Source of the DNA: Mycolicibacterium sp. P9-22
GTDB taxonomy: Bacteria > Actinomycetota > Actinomycetes > Mycobacteriales > Mycobacteriaceae
Direction of reading: 5' to 3'
Length of the DNA: 64,000 nt
Assembly: GCF_008329585.1 (NCBI RefSeq)
Contig: NZ_NPKP01000004.1
Span: 496,001-560,000, forward strand
The position numbers and the translations under genes were made by a program. This document shows, one piece after another, positions 27,927 through 36,398 of the stretch. The notes under the pieces were generated by a model. The model saw only the letters and a program-made list of their open reading frames with translations. It was not told the DNA's origin and made no database searches. Within the stretch, counting starts at the first letter, position 1. Every line of letters starts with the position of its first letter.

Positions 27927-28904
27927 TCAGCCCGCGGCGAGAATCGTGCGGGCCCGCTCGGTGTCGGCGCCCATGGCGACCACCAGGTCATCCACCGAAT
28001 CGAACTTCTCCTGGCCGCGGATACGGGCGACGAAGTCGACGGCGACGTGCTGGCCGTACAGGTCGGCCTCGGTGTCCAGCACGAACGCCTCGACGGTGCG
28101 GGTGCGCCCGGAGAACGTCGGGTTGGTGCCCACCGACACCGCCGCCTGATAGCGCTCACCGGGGGTCACGGTGCCGACCACCGGTCCGTGCCCGAGCACG
28201 GTGAACCACGCCGCATACACCCCGTCGGCCGGGATGGCCGAGTGCATGGGCGGCGCCACATTGGCGGTCGGGAAACCGAGGACCCGGCCGCGGCCGTCGC
28301 CACGGACGACGACCCCCTCGACCCGGTGCGGTCGGCCCAGCGCCTCGGCGGCGGCGACCACGTCGCCGGCATCCACGCAGGACCGGATATAGGTGGACGA
28401 GAAGGTGACGGTCTCGTCGCGGGCGAACTCTTCGGACACCAGCGTCATCCCTTCCACCGCGAAGCCGAACCGTTCGCCGGCCTTGCGCAGCAGATTCACA
28501 TTGCCTGCGGCCTTCTTGCCGAAGGTGAAGTTCTCCCCCACCACGACCTCCACCACGTGCAGGCTCTCGACCAGGAGCTCGTGGATATAGCGCTCCGGGG
28601 TGAGCTTCATGAAATCGGCGGTGAACGGCATCACCAGAAAGACGTCGATACCGGTTTCCTCGACGAGTTCGGCCCGCCGGGTCAACGTCGTCAGCTGCGC
28701 CGGGTGGCTGCCCGGGAACACCACTTCCATGGGATGTGGGTCGAAGGTCATCAGCACCGTGGGAACCCCGCGCGATCGCCCGGACTTCACCGCATGGCTG
28801 ATCAATTCGGCGTGGCCGCGGTGTACACCGTCGAACACGCCGATCGTGAGGACACATCGGCCCCAGTCCGTGGGGATATCGTCCCGGCCCCGCCACCGCT
28901 GCAC
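27927..28904 (-). CDS. ribF: Bifunctional riboflavin kinase / FMN adenylyltransferase
   Basis: A 325-residue RibF that phosphorylates riboflavin and adenylates FMN to FAD. The N-terminal nucleotidyltransferase starts with LTIGVFDGVHRGHAELI and contains SSTYIRSCVDAGDV. The C-terminal flavokinase domain has GFPTANVAP and ends with the helical KFDSVDDLVVAMGADTERA. Both domains appear intact. It diverges from the MntR-type regulator; the candidate metal box at 28955-28975 lies in the shared promoter region. Confidence 0.96.
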   Translation of the reverse strand: MQRWRGRDDIPTDWGRCVLTIGVFDGVHRGHAELISHAVKSGRSRGVPTVLMTFDPHPMEVVFPGSHPAQLTTLTRRAELVEETGIDVFLVMPFTADFMKLTPERYIHELLVESLHVVEVVVGENFTFGKKAAGNVNLLRKAGERFGFAVEGMTLVSEEFARDETVTFSSTYIRSCVDAGDVVAAAEALGRPHRVEGVVVRGDGRGRVLGFPTANVAPPMHSAIPADGVYAAWFTVLGHGPVVGTVTPGERYQAAVSVGTNPTFSGRTRTVEAFVLDTEADLYGQHVAVDFVARIRGQEKFDSVDDLVVAMGADTERARTILAAG

Positions 28905-28954
28905 AGCTGCAAGCCTACGGCGCGCGGCCGCCGACGTCTGCTCCGGATACCCGG

Positions 28955-28975
28955 TTCAGGCAATGATTGCCTAAA
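28955..28975. promoter_or_regulatory. Palindromic MntR/DtxR-type box
   Basis: AGGCAA-TGA-TTGCCT is a perfect 15-bp inverted repeat, nearly extended by TTC/AAA on its outer sides. It lies 11 bp before the GTG of the DtxR-family regulator and in the ribF upstream region. The spacing and A/T-flanked symmetry suit a DtxR/MntR-family operator, so autoregulation is likely. Confidence 0.55.
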
Positions 28976-28985
28976 CTCAGTAGTC

Positions 28986-29684
28986 GTGGATTCCAACAGC
29001 AACTCGCAGGACTTGACGACGGTTGCGCAGGACTACCTGAAAGTGATCTGGACGGCCCAGGAATGGTCACCGGACAAGGTCAGCACCAAGCTGCTCGCCG
29101 AGCGCATCGGCGTCTCGGCGAGCACCGCATCGGAATCCATCCGCAAACTGGCCGATCAGGGGCTGGTCGATCACGCGAAGTACGGCGCGGTGACGCTCAC
29201 CGAGGCGGGGCGGCAGGCCGCGCTGGCGATGGTGCGCCGACACCGCCTGATGGAGACGTTCCTGGTGCGCGAGCTCGGCTACGGCTGGGACGAGGTACAC
29301 GACGAGGCCGAGATCCTCGAACACGCGGTATCCGACCGGATGCTGGACCGGATCGACGCCAAGCTCGGGTTCCCGACCCGCGACCCGCACGGAGATCCGA
29401 TCCCGGCGCCCGACGGGCGGGTCCCCACACCGCCGGCACGGCAACTCTCCATCTGCGCCGACGGCGAGGACGGCACGGTGGCCCGCATCTCCGATGCCGA
29501 CCCCGAGATGCTGCGCTATTTCGACAGCGTCGGCATCGCGCTGGATTCGCGCCTGCAGGTGGTGGCCCGCCGCGATTTCGCCGGGATGATCTCGGTGGCC
29601 GTGCACAGCCCGGCCGACGCAGAGGGCTCGGTCACCACCGTTGACTTGGGAAGCCCTGCGGCAGAAGCGATCTGGGTCGTCTAG
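28986..29684 (+). CDS. mntR: DtxR/MntR-family metal-dependent regulator
   Basis: A 232-residue regulator, homologous to M. tuberculosis SirR/MntR (Rv2788). The winged helix lies at about residues 10-75 (STKLLAERIGVSASTASESI). The dimerisation and metal domain at about 75-145 contains HRLMETFLVRELGY and DEVHDEAEILEHAVSD with the His/Asp/Glu ligands typical of the family. The C-terminal SH3-like domain ends at IWVV. It should repress manganese uptake genes when the metal is plentiful. Starts at GTG 28986. The 3' end overlaps the convergent SRPBCC gene by four bases. Confidence 0.88.
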   Translation: MDSNSNSQDLTTVAQDYLKVIWTAQEWSPDKVSTKLLAERIGVSASTASESIRKLADQGLVDHAKYGAVTLTEAGRQAALAMVRRHRLMETFLVRELGYGWDEVHDEAEILEHAVSDRMLDRIDAKLGFPTRDPHGDPIPAPDGRVPTPPARQLSICADGEDGTVARISDADPEMLRYFDSVGIALDSRLQVVARRDFAGMISVAVHSPADAEGSVTTVDLGSPAAEAIWVV

Positions 29685-30298
29685 CGCGCCATCTTCAGAT
29701 GCGCGCCACCGGTCCGGGCGGGCTCGCCGGTGGCGGCGGGCGCCGAATGCACCAACCGCAGCGCGGGACGGGCAGGCTGCTCGGGAACCGCGATGGCGAG
29801 GTCCTCCAGCAGCGCGATGCTGAGATCCAGCTGCTCGGCGCCGTCCTGTTCGATGGCGCCGATGATGGCGTCGTTGAGCAGCTCACCGGCCACCTCGGAG
29901 GTCACGGTGAGCCGGGAGCCTTCCTCGGCGGGGCTGATCCAGAACGTCAGGCGCGTCCGCATGCCGGACTCACCGGTGCCGGTGAGGACCAGTGTCCCGG
30001 GAGCGATCGCCGACTCGACGGTCCACTCGACGGTGTTGGAGACCCCCAGCATCACGGTCTCGGCCGTCATGCGGGCGCCGGGCACGAACTGTGCGCGCGG
30101 CTCGGCCATCCAGCGCTGGTGCACCGTCAGCCAGTCCGACCAGGTCCGCGGATCTGCGAGCACCGACCACAACGCCGCCGGGGCCGCCGACAGGTTCGCG
30201 TGCCGGGTCACGTGGCCCACGGCCGCGCCGCGGCCCTGTGCCCACGCGGGCTGATAGTTGAACAGCGGGTGGTCGCAAATCGGTGCATGTGCGCTCAT
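29681..30298 (-). CDS. SRPBCC (START/polyketide cyclase-like) protein
   Basis: A 205-residue protein with an N-terminal tail containing His/Cys (APICDHPLFN), then an SRPBCC ligand-binding fold (about 30-175) with HANLSAAPAALWSVLADPRTW SDWL-type start and a long final helix. The family binds hydrophobic ligands; some mycobacterial members (Rv0910-like) are called toxins of type II systems, but there is no antitoxin beside it. The tail after 180 is low-complexity Pro/Ala. ATG 30298 is chosen since it gives the compact start MSAHAP. Function unknown. Confidence 0.75.
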   Translation of the reverse strand: MSAHAPICDHPLFNYQPAWAQGRGAAVGHVTRHANLSAAPAALWSVLADPRTWSDWLTVHQRWMAEPRAQFVPGARMTAETVMLGVSNTVEWTVESAIAPGTLVLTGTGESGMRTRLTFWISPAEEGSRLTVTSEVAGELLNDAIIGAIEQDGAEQLDLSIALLEDLAIAVPEQPARPALRLVHSAPAATGEPARTGGAHLKMAR

Positions 30299-30577
30299 GA
30301 CTGTTACAACGCCCGCCGTTCCGCAAAAGTTCGCCAAAAGCCTGGGATTTGGCTAATAAAACGCACCGGAAGCTGACGGGAACCTGATAAGGAGGTTTGC
30401 GTTCCACAGTAACGGGCATATGGACCTGCGCCAGCGCCCGAAATGGCCCGTCGCGTGTGCTCCGGCTCGCAGGTTGAGTGAACGGTTGTGCGCCGACCCC
30501 AACCCTGCGCGCGGCGCCGACCAATGGCATCCGGGCACGAATTCAGCAAACTCTTGGCTGCGGAAAACGCGCGCGTC
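30299..30577. other. Intergenic region with an ECF-promoter-like dyad
   Basis: About 280 bp between the SRPBCC start and the truB end. It must hold the SRPBCC promoter. At 30379-30405, GGAAC and GTTCC are inverted across 17 bp; read on the plus strand this is GGAAC-N16-CGTT, close to the mycobacterial SigE/SigH promoter pattern. No downstream plus-strand gene is convincing. Otherwise nothing recognised. Confidence 0.35.
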
Positions 30578-31531
30578 TCACAGGGTTGCCGGCCGCAGCA
30601 CGACCACGGGCTTGGTCCGCGAAGGGCCGTCCTCCAGCAGGGCGATCACCCGGCCGTCGGCGGCGGTGGCCGCGTACACGCCGGAGATCCCGGCCGGCTC
30701 CAGGGAACGGCCGTGACCGGTATCGACCACCTGCGACTCGGTGAGATCGCGGCGCGGGAAGCCGAGCAGACAGGCCTCGTCCAGGCTGTAGGACAGCCGG
30801 GCTCGTTCGGCGAGATCATCGAGGGTGCGAGCCTCGTCGAGCCCGTACCGGCCGACGGCGGTGCGCCGCAGCGCCGTCAGATGCCCGCCCACCTCGAGCG
30901 CTTCGCCGACATCGCGCGCCAACGCCCGGATATAGGTCCCCGATGAACAGTCGACGACCACATCCACATCGACGAAGCCGGCATGTCTGCGCACTGCGAG
31001 CACGTCGAAACGTTCGATACGCACCGGCCGCGCGGGCAGTTCGACGGCGCGGCCCTCACGGGCCAGCTTGTAGGACCGCTCACCGGCCACCTTGATCGCA
31101 CTGACCGCCGAGGGCACCTGGTCGATGTTGCCGCGCAGCGCGGACACCGCGGCCGCGATCTGCTCGTCGGTCACCTGCTCGGCCGGGACGGTCTGCAGCA
31201 CCTGGCCTTCGGCGTCCTCGGTCGACGTGGTCTGCCCGAGCCGGATGGTGGCGGCATACGATTTGTCGGTGCCGGTGATAAGGCCGAGGATCTTGGTGGC
31301 CCGCTCGATCCCGATGACGAGCACCCCGGTGGCCATCGGATCCAGCGTCCCGGCGTGGCCGACCTTTCGGGTGCCGAACAGGCGGCGGCAGCGGCCGACG
31401 ACGTCATGGCTGGTCATCCCGCCGGGCTTGTCGACGATCACCAGACCGGGCGCCGGAACCGGCTGAGCAGATCCCCGGGTCGCTGCGCTCTCCCCCGCAC
31501 GCGGGTGGTGCCCCCAGCCCGCCGGACTCAC
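30578..31531 (-). CDS. truB: tRNA pseudouridine(55) synthase
   Basis: A 317-residue TruB that makes pseudouridine 55 in the T-loop of tRNAs. Conserved: [18 protein letters not shown], the catalytic region [15 protein letters not shown] with the active Asp, and [12 protein letters not shown]. The N-terminus is unusual: GTG 31531 overlaps the pptT stop (GTGA) and adds about 29 residues before the conserved core. This extension is encoded partly by a short repeat also found at 34850. No ATG/GTG lies nearer than the GTG inside the core. A coupled start at 31531 is therefore preferred. Confidence 0.93.
   Translation of the reverse strand: MSPAGWGHHPRAGESAATRGSAQPVPAPGLVIVDKPGGMTSHDVVGRCRRLFGTRKVGHAGTLDPMATGVLVIGIERATKILGLITGTDKSYAATIRLGQTTSTEDAEGQVLQTVPAEQVTDEQIAAAVSALRGNIDQVPSAVSAIKVAGERSYKLAREGRAVELPARPVRIERFDVLAVRRHAGFVDVDVVVDCSSGTYIRALARDVGEALEVGGHLTALRRTAVGRYGLDEARTLDDLAERARLSYSLDEACLLGFPRRDLTESQVVDTGHGRSLEPAGISGVYAATAADGRVIALLEDGPSRTKPVVVLRPATL
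31465..31490 (-). repeat. Short interspersed repeat, copy A (inside truB 5' end)
   Basis: Read on the minus strand it is GAGCGCAGCGACCCGGG followed by GATCTGCTC. It matches 23 of 26 positions with copy B at 34850-34875. Its ends (GAGC/GCTC) are inverted. It is translated as part of the unusual N-terminal extension of TruB. Probably a small mobile or palindromic element. Confidence 0.55.
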
Positions 31532-32184
31532 AGCGTGATCGCCGTCAGCGCGATACCTTCGGCCACCGACCAGCGGCCGTCCAGCGCGGTCAGGGGCGGG
31601 CCGTGCTCGGCCGCGGGATCGATCAGGATGCGCGAGCGGAACGTGCCCGCGCTGCCTGACGCGTCGAGGGTGAAGGTGATGTGAGCATCCTCGAACCCCA
31701 GCCAGCGGTGCGTCAGCGGGTACCAGGCCTTGTAGGTTGCTTCCTTGGCGCAGAACAGGATTCGATCCCAGTGCAGATCGGCGGACAGCGTCGAGAGCTG
31801 CGCGCGCTCCACCGGCAGGCTGATCGCATCGAGCACGCCCTTGGGCAGCACGTCGTGCGGCTCGGCATCGATTCCCACCGAACGGATCTCTCCCTGGCGC
31901 GCGACCACCGCGCCGCGGAACCCCTCGCAATGCGTGAGGCTGCCGACGACACCCTCCGGCCAGCACGGTTCACCCTTGTCGCCCTTGAGAATCGGCACCG
32001 GCGCCACTCCGATCTCACCGAGGGCGAGCCGGGCACAGTGCCGCACGGTGACGAACTCGTTGCGGCGCTTGGCCACCGAGCGCGCCACCAGCGGCTCCTC
32101 TTCCGGCAGCGGCATCAGATCCGGCGGATCGTCGTACAGCTCGGCGGTGAACACCAGCTCGGGCACCACAGCGGGAAGCAGCAC
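31528..32184 (-). CDS. pptT: 4'-phosphopantetheinyl transferase PptT
   Basis: A 218-residue Sfp-type enzyme that activates carrier domains of fatty acid synthase, polyketide synthases and NRPSs by attaching phosphopantetheine from CoA. Visible are [35 protein letters not shown], the Mg2+ site [13 protein letters not shown], and [20 protein letters not shown]. It is essential in M. tuberculosis (Rv2794c). It starts at GTG 32184 immediately after the stop of the phosphoesterase gene, and its stop overlaps truB, making a tightly packed unit. Confidence 0.96.
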   Translation of the reverse strand: MLLPAVVPELVFTAELYDDPPDLMPLPEEEPLVARSVAKRRNEFVTVRHCARLALGEIGVAPVPILKGDKGEPCWPEGVVGSLTHCEGFRGAVVARQGEIRSVGIDAEPHDVLPKGVLDAISLPVERAQLSTLSADLHWDRILFCAKEATYKAWYPLTHRWLGFEDAHITFTLDASGSAGTFRSRILIDPAAEHGPPLTALDGRWSVAEGIALTAITL

Positions 32185-33141
32185 CTACAGACCCCTCCGC
32201 GACTTGATCCTGTCCTGCATCTTCTGGGCGTTCTCCCGCATCTCCTCGGTGATCTCGAAGTGTCCCCCGAAATCGTTGAGATAGCCGGGGGCGTACTTCG
32301 GGTCCGGCAGGATCTGACGCAGCCAGCGATAGGGCTTGCGGCGCCGCCATTCTCGCGGGTAGCCGACCGATACCTCCTCGAACCGCACCCCGTCGTACCA
32401 GGTGGTGCGCGGAATGTGCAGGTGCCCGTACACCGAGCAGATGGCGTTGTAGCGGGTGTGCCAGTCCGCGGTGGCCGTCGTTCCGCACCACAGCGCAAAC
32501 TCCGGATAGAACATCGCATCGCAGGGTTCACGCACCAGCGGGAAATGGTTCACCAGCACCGTCGGCGTCATCCAGTCGAGGTCCTCGAGCCGTTTGCGGG
32601 TGTGCGCCACCCGGTCGCGGCACCAGGCGTCGCGCGTCGCGTACGGCTCGGCCGAGAGTAGGTACTCGTCGGTGCCGACGATATTGCGCTCCTTGGCCAG
32701 CGCCAGCCCCTCGGCCTTGGTGGCCGTGCCCTCGGGCAGGAACGAATAGTCGTAGAGCACGAACATCGGCACGATGGTGGCCGGGCCGCCCTCCTCGTTC
32801 CACACCGGGAACGGATGCTCGGGGGTGACGACGCCCATCTGGTCGCACATGTCGACCAGGTAGTCGTAGCGGGCCCGCCCGAAGATCTGCATCGGGTCCT
32901 TGTTGGTGGTCCACAACTCGTGATTGCCGGGAACCCAGATCACCTTGGCGAACCGTTTCCGCAGCAGATCGAGCGCCCAGCGGATCTCATCGGTGCGTTC
33001 GCCGACATCACCGGCGACGATCAGCCAGTCGTCCGGACTCGACGGGTAGAGCGATTCGGTGACCGGCTTATTACCGGTGTGACCGGTGTGCAGGTCGCTG
33101 ATCGCCCACAGCACCGGTCGGCGTTGTTCTCGTGACGGCAT
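32185..33141 (-). CDS. Calcineurin-like metallophosphoesterase
   Basis: A 318-residue phosphoesterase with the full metal-site set: SDLHTGH, GDVGERTDE, VPGNHELW, VNHFPL and YGHLH. Binds two metal ions and hydrolyses phosphomonoesters or diesters. It is next to pptT as in M. tuberculosis (Rv2795c); related enzymes have been proposed to oppose PptT by removing phosphopantetheine, which would fit this coupling, but that is inference here. Start 33141 gives MPSREQRRPVLWAISD; the long upstream frame is not supported. Confidence 0.92.
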   Translation of the reverse strand: MPSREQRRPVLWAISDLHTGHTGNKPVTESLYPSSPDDWLIVAGDVGERTDEIRWALDLLRKRFAKVIWVPGNHELWTTNKDPMQIFGRARYDYLVDMCDQMGVVTPEHPFPVWNEEGGPATIVPMFVLYDYSFLPEGTATKAEGLALAKERNIVGTDEYLLSAEPYATRDAWCRDRVAHTRKRLEDLDWMTPTVLVNHFPLVREPCDAMFYPEFALWCGTTATADWHTRYNAICSVYGHLHIPRTTWYDGVRFEEVSVGYPREWRRRKPYRWLRQILPDPKYAPGYLNDFGGHFEITEEMRENAQKMQDRIKSRRGL

Positions 33142-33281
33142 GGACACAACGATCGAGCCTACTGGCAGGCCCGGATGGGTTCGAGATGACCGAAGGGGGG
33201 AAACTAGAACTTGTTCTCGTTTAGACTCCCGGCAGGGCTCCGCTCGGACCCTCGGGTCGGATGACGATGTATGGGGGTGTG

Positions 33282-33854
33282 ATGGCTGCCAAGCTGCGGC
33301 TGTTGTCGGCGCTGTGTGCGCTCGTCGCCGCGGTGATCGTGGTGTGGCAGGCCAACCCGGTCGGGGCTCCCGCCCAGGTCCGGGCAAGTGACCTGCCGAT
33401 GACCAATGTGTCCACGACCATCAAATGGCCGGTCATCGAGACCGTCGATCCCAAGCCGTTCGACCCCTGCGCCGAGATTCCGCTCGATGTGGTGCAGCGG
33501 ATCGGGCTGGCGGTCACCCCGCCCACCCCCGAGGACGGGCTGCGCTGCCATTACGACGCAGGCAACTATCAGATGGCTGTCGAGGCGTTCGTCTGGCGAA
33601 CCTACGAGGCCACCCTGCCCCCGGACGCAGTCGAACTCGACATCGACGGGCACCGTGCCGCGCAGTTCTGGATCATGAAGCCCACCGACTGGAACGACCG
33701 CTGGTGGATCACCTGCATGATCGCGTTCAAGACCAGCTACGGCGTGCTGCAGCAGTCGGTGTTCTATTCGCCCATCCATTCGCCGGACCGGCCGGACTGC
33801 CTGCAGATCAACCTGCAGCGCGCGCACGAACTGGTGCCGTACTACAAGTTCTGA
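33282..33854 (+). CDS. Exported DUF3558-like protein (LppV-like position)
   Basis: A 190-residue protein from ATG 33282, preceded by GGGGG at suitable spacing; ATG 33261 is an alternative. An N-terminal signal/anchor (LRLLSALCALVAAVIVVW) is followed by an extracytoplasmic domain with the DUF3558 hallmark PFDPCAEIPLDVV and further Cys residues (LRCHYDAG, WITCMIAF, PDCLQINL) that can form disulfides. No lipobox Cys is seen, unlike most DUF3558 lipoproteins. lppV neighbours the same phosphoesterase in M. tuberculosis. Divergent from that gene. Function unknown. Confidence 0.78.
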   Translation: MAAKLRLLSALCALVAAVIVVWQANPVGAPAQVRASDLPMTNVSTTIKWPVIETVDPKPFDPCAEIPLDVVQRIGLAVTPPTPEDGLRCHYDAGNYQMAVEAFVWRTYEATLPPDAVELDIDGHRAAQFWIMKPTDWNDRWWITCMIAFKTSYGVLQQSVFYSPIHSPDRPDCLQINLQRAHELVPYYKF

Positions 33855-33874
33855 GTCCGCGTAATGTTTGTTAG

Positions 33875-35557
33875 GTGAGCTCGCAAACCTCGCGGTACGC
33901 CCGGCAGGCCCTGAGCCGGGCTTTGCACCTACCCACCCCGACCGCCGATTACATCGTGCATCGCCGGGTGCCCGTACCCATGCGCGACGGTGTCGAACTA
34001 CTCGCCGACCACTACGAGCCGCTGACCGCGCGCCCGGCGGGCACCGTGCTGGTGCGCGCGCCCTACGGCCGCCGGTTTCCGTTCACCGTGCTGTTCGGCA
34101 GTGTGTACGCCACCCGTGGCTATCACGTCGTATTCCAGAGCGTACGGGGCACATTCGGCTCCGGCGGCGAGTTCACCCCGATGGTCAACGAGGTCGCCGA
34201 CGGCGCCGACACCGTTGTGTGGTTACGCGAACAGCCCTGGTTCACCGGCACCTTCGCCACCGTCGGGCTGTCCTATCTCGGGTACACCCAGTGGGCGCTG
34301 CTCACCGATCCGCCGCCCGAGCTGGCCGCCGCCGTCATCACCGTCGGCCCGCACGATTTCGCCCAATCGTCTTGGGGCACCGGATCGTTCTCGCTCAACG
34401 ACTTCTTGGGCTGGAGCGATATGGTCTCCCATCAAGAAGACCCCGGCCTGGTCCGAACGGTGGTCCGCCAGGCCACCGCCGGTCGCCGCGTCGGAGCCGC
34501 CACGCTGAACCTGCCGCTGGGCGCGGGCGGGCGGACCCTGCTCGGTGACGGCGCCCCATGGTACGAGTCCTGGCTGCAGCCGCCCGAGGAGAACCCCGAG
34601 CACTGGCAGCGGCTCGCTGCGACCGAGGCGCTGGACCGGGTGGACATCCCGGTGCTGCTGCTCAGCGGATGGCAGGACCTGTTCCTCGACCAGACCCTCG
34701 ACCAGTACCGCCATCTGCGGGCGCGGGGGGTGCCGACCGCAATGACCATCGGGCCCTGGACGCACACCCAGATGATGACCAAGGGCGGGCCGACGGTGAT
34801 CCGGGAGACCCTGCAGTGGTTGGGCACACACCTGGCTTCCGGCGGGCAGGAGCGAAGCGACCCGGGAATCAGCTCCGCGGCGGACACCCGCCGAAATCCG
34901 GTGCGCATCAACATCCACGGTGACGGCTGGGTCGATCTGCCCGACTGGCCGCCGACCACCGATCACCGCGATCTGTATCTGCTGGCCGGTGGACGCCTCG
35001 GCGATGCGCCGCCCGACGATCCGGGGTCCAGTACAAGCTTCACCTATCACCCTGCGGACCCCACCCCGACGATCGGCGGGCGGCTGCTGTCCACGGCCGC
35101 CGGTTACCGGGACGACTCGGTGCTGGCCACCCGTGCCGATGTCCTCACCTTCACCGGCGAGCCACTGCAGGCCGACCTCTACACCGTCGGTGTCCCGGTA
35201 CTGGAGGTCGCGCACCGCTCCGACAATCCACACCACGATGTGTTCGTCCGGATCAGCGAGGTCGACTCACGCGGCCGCTCACGCAATGTGAGCGACGGGT
35301 ACCGCAGATTCTCGGCCGCTGCCGAATCCGGGGTGGTACGTGTGGAACTCGATGCCGCGGCCCATCGGTTCGCGGCGGGTTCACGGATCCGGGTACTGGT
35401 GGCCGGCGGCTCGCATCCGCGCTATGCCCGCAATCTGGGCACCGGCGAGCCCGCGTTATCCGGTGAGGCGCTGCGGCCGGCCACCCACACCGTCACCCAT
35501 GACGCCCGGTCCAGGCTGATCCTTCCGGCCGCCTCCGGACCGCCGTCAGCCCACTGA
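33875..35557 (+). CDS. CocE/NonD-family alpha/beta hydrolase (X-Pro peptidase S15-like)
   Basis: A 560-residue cytoplasmic hydrolase (Rv2800-like). The N-terminal catalytic domain has PMRDGVELLADHY, RAPYGRR, nucleophile Ser in VGLSYLGYTQ, Asp in LSGWQDLFLD and His in GPWTHTQM. The C-terminal jelly roll (about 355-555) is typical of cocaine esterase and glutaryl acylases. Starts at GTG 33875. Odd feature: between the domains (about residues 325-333), QERSDPGIS is encoded by a short repeat also present in truB, so this looks like an in-frame insertion. Substrate unknown. Confidence 0.88.
   Translation: MSSQTSRYARQALSRALHLPTPTADYIVHRRVPVPMRDGVELLADHYEPLTARPAGTVLVRAPYGRRFPFTVLFGSVYATRGYHVVFQSVRGTFGSGGEFTPMVNEVADGADTVVWLREQPWFTGTFATVGLSYLGYTQWALLTDPPPELAAAVITVGPHDFAQSSWGTGSFSLNDFLGWSDMVSHQEDPGLVRTVVRQATAGRRVGAATLNLPLGAGGRTLLGDGAPWYESWLQPPEENPEHWQRLAATEALDRVDIPVLLLSGWQDLFLDQTLDQYRHLRARGVPTAMTIGPWTHTQMMTKGGPTVIRETLQWLGTHLASGGQERSDPGISSAADTRRNPVRINIHGDGWVDLPDWPPTTDHRDLYLLAGGRLGDAPPDDPGSSTSFTYHPADPTPTIGGRLLSTAAGYRDDSVLATRADVLTFTGEPLQADLYTVGVPVLEVAHRSDNPHHDVFVRISEVDSRGRSRNVSDGYRRFSAAAESGVVRVELDAAAHRFAAGSRIRVLVAGGSHPRYARNLGTGEPALSGEALRPATHTVTHDARSRLILPAASGPPSAH
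34850..34875 (+). repeat. Short interspersed repeat, copy B (inside the CocE-like gene)
   Basis: GAGCGAAGCGACCCGGG followed by AATCAGCTC, 23 of 26 positions identical to copy A in truB. It sits in frame in the linker between the two domains of the hydrolase, a place that tolerates insertion. Confidence 0.55.
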
Positions 35558-36094
35558 GTCGCGTACCCGCTGCGCGACGGCCTCGAGTGCACCGATGTCG
35601 TGCACCGGTGCGGCATAAGAGATTTCGGGTACCGGCAACTGAACCCAACTGGAACAGCCGCCGTACTTGGGGCTGCGCGGCACCCGCACCGGTTCGGCCA
35701 ACGGCCGGGCCTGCACCACCAGCACCGTCAGCCGGCGTTTCGGGCGGAAATCCAGCCGGTCCGCCCGCACCGATTCCTCGGTCCAGATGTGCAGGTCGGC
35801 GATATCGGCGATCGACTCCGGCCGGTTCACCTCAATGGCGGCAACCACTTTCGCGCCGGCCCGCAAGACGATGGCCTGCTCGGTGCTGTCCGAGGCGCCC
35901 TCGAGCAGTTCGCGGTGCTCGGGGCGCACCCGCTGGGCGTGGCTGTGCGCCACCGTCGGGAAGAGCAGGAATTCGCCCGCTGCCAGGTCGAAGCGTTTCT
36001 CGTGGATGCCGCCCTTGCGCAGCAGCACCGTCTGGCGGCCGTCCAGCAGAGCGTGTACGGCCGCACCCCATTCCTTGAGGGCGGTGGTCGTCAC
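35546..36094 (-). CDS. DUF1802-family protein
   Basis: A 182-residue protein starting VTTTALKEWGAAVHALLDGR (GTG 36094, overlapping the DUF2277 stop). LLRKGGIHEKRFDL and FLLFPTVAHSHAQRV are the conserved features I associate with DUF1802. No function is known. No signal peptide or membrane segment. It ends inside the 3' end of the convergent CocE-like gene (12-bp overlap). Co-translated with the DUF2277 gene, which suggests a shared role. Confidence 0.85.
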   Translation of the reverse strand: MTTTALKEWGAAVHALLDGRQTVLLRKGGIHEKRFDLAAGEFLLFPTVAHSHAQRVRPEHRELLEGASDSTEQAIVLRAGAKVVAAIEVNRPESIADIADLHIWTEESVRADRLDFRPKRRLTVLVVQARPLAEPVRVPRSPKYGGCSSWVQLPVPEISYAAPVHDIGALEAVAQRVRDSVG

Positions 36095-36354
36095 AGACCC
36101 AGCCGGGCCCGCACCTCGGGGCGGCGCAGCGGTGGCACGGTTTTGGGCGGCTGCCGGCGCGGCGGCAGCTGCGCCAGTAGCCGTTCGGTGGTGGCGGTGA
36201 CCTCGGCGACGGCGGCTTCGAAGGCGTCGACGTTGGCCGCGGTCGGACGGGTGACACCGCTGATCTTGCGGATGTACTGCCGCGCGGCGGCCTCGATCTC
36301 TTCGGATGTCGCTGCCGGCTCCAGACCACGCAGCTCGGTGATGTTTCGGCACAT
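36091..36354 (-). CDS. DUF2277-family protein
   Basis: An 87-residue protein with the near-invariant start MCRNITELRGLEPAATSEEI, then RQYIRKISGVTRPTAANVDA, and a basic Pro-rich C-terminus. This is the DUF2277 family, common in actinobacteria and unassigned. The lone Cys next to the start Met and the helical body are typical. First gene of a coupled pair with DUF1802; divergent from the enoyl-CoA hydratase gene across 44 bp. Confidence 0.88.
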   Translation of the reverse strand: MCRNITELRGLEPAATSEEIEAAARQYIRKISGVTRPTAANVDAFEAAVAEVTATTERLLAQLPPRRQPPKTVPPLRRPEVRARLGL

Positions 36355-36398
36355 GGCCTCCACGATAGGCGCTTGACGGGTGTCGATACGGTGTGGCG

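Noticed and set aside
30420..30716. 98-codon plus-strand frame behind the ECF-like promoter motif
   Set aside because: More than a third lies antisense to truB, composition is Arg/Pro/Ser shadow-like, and no family is recognised. Kept only as a possible transcript.
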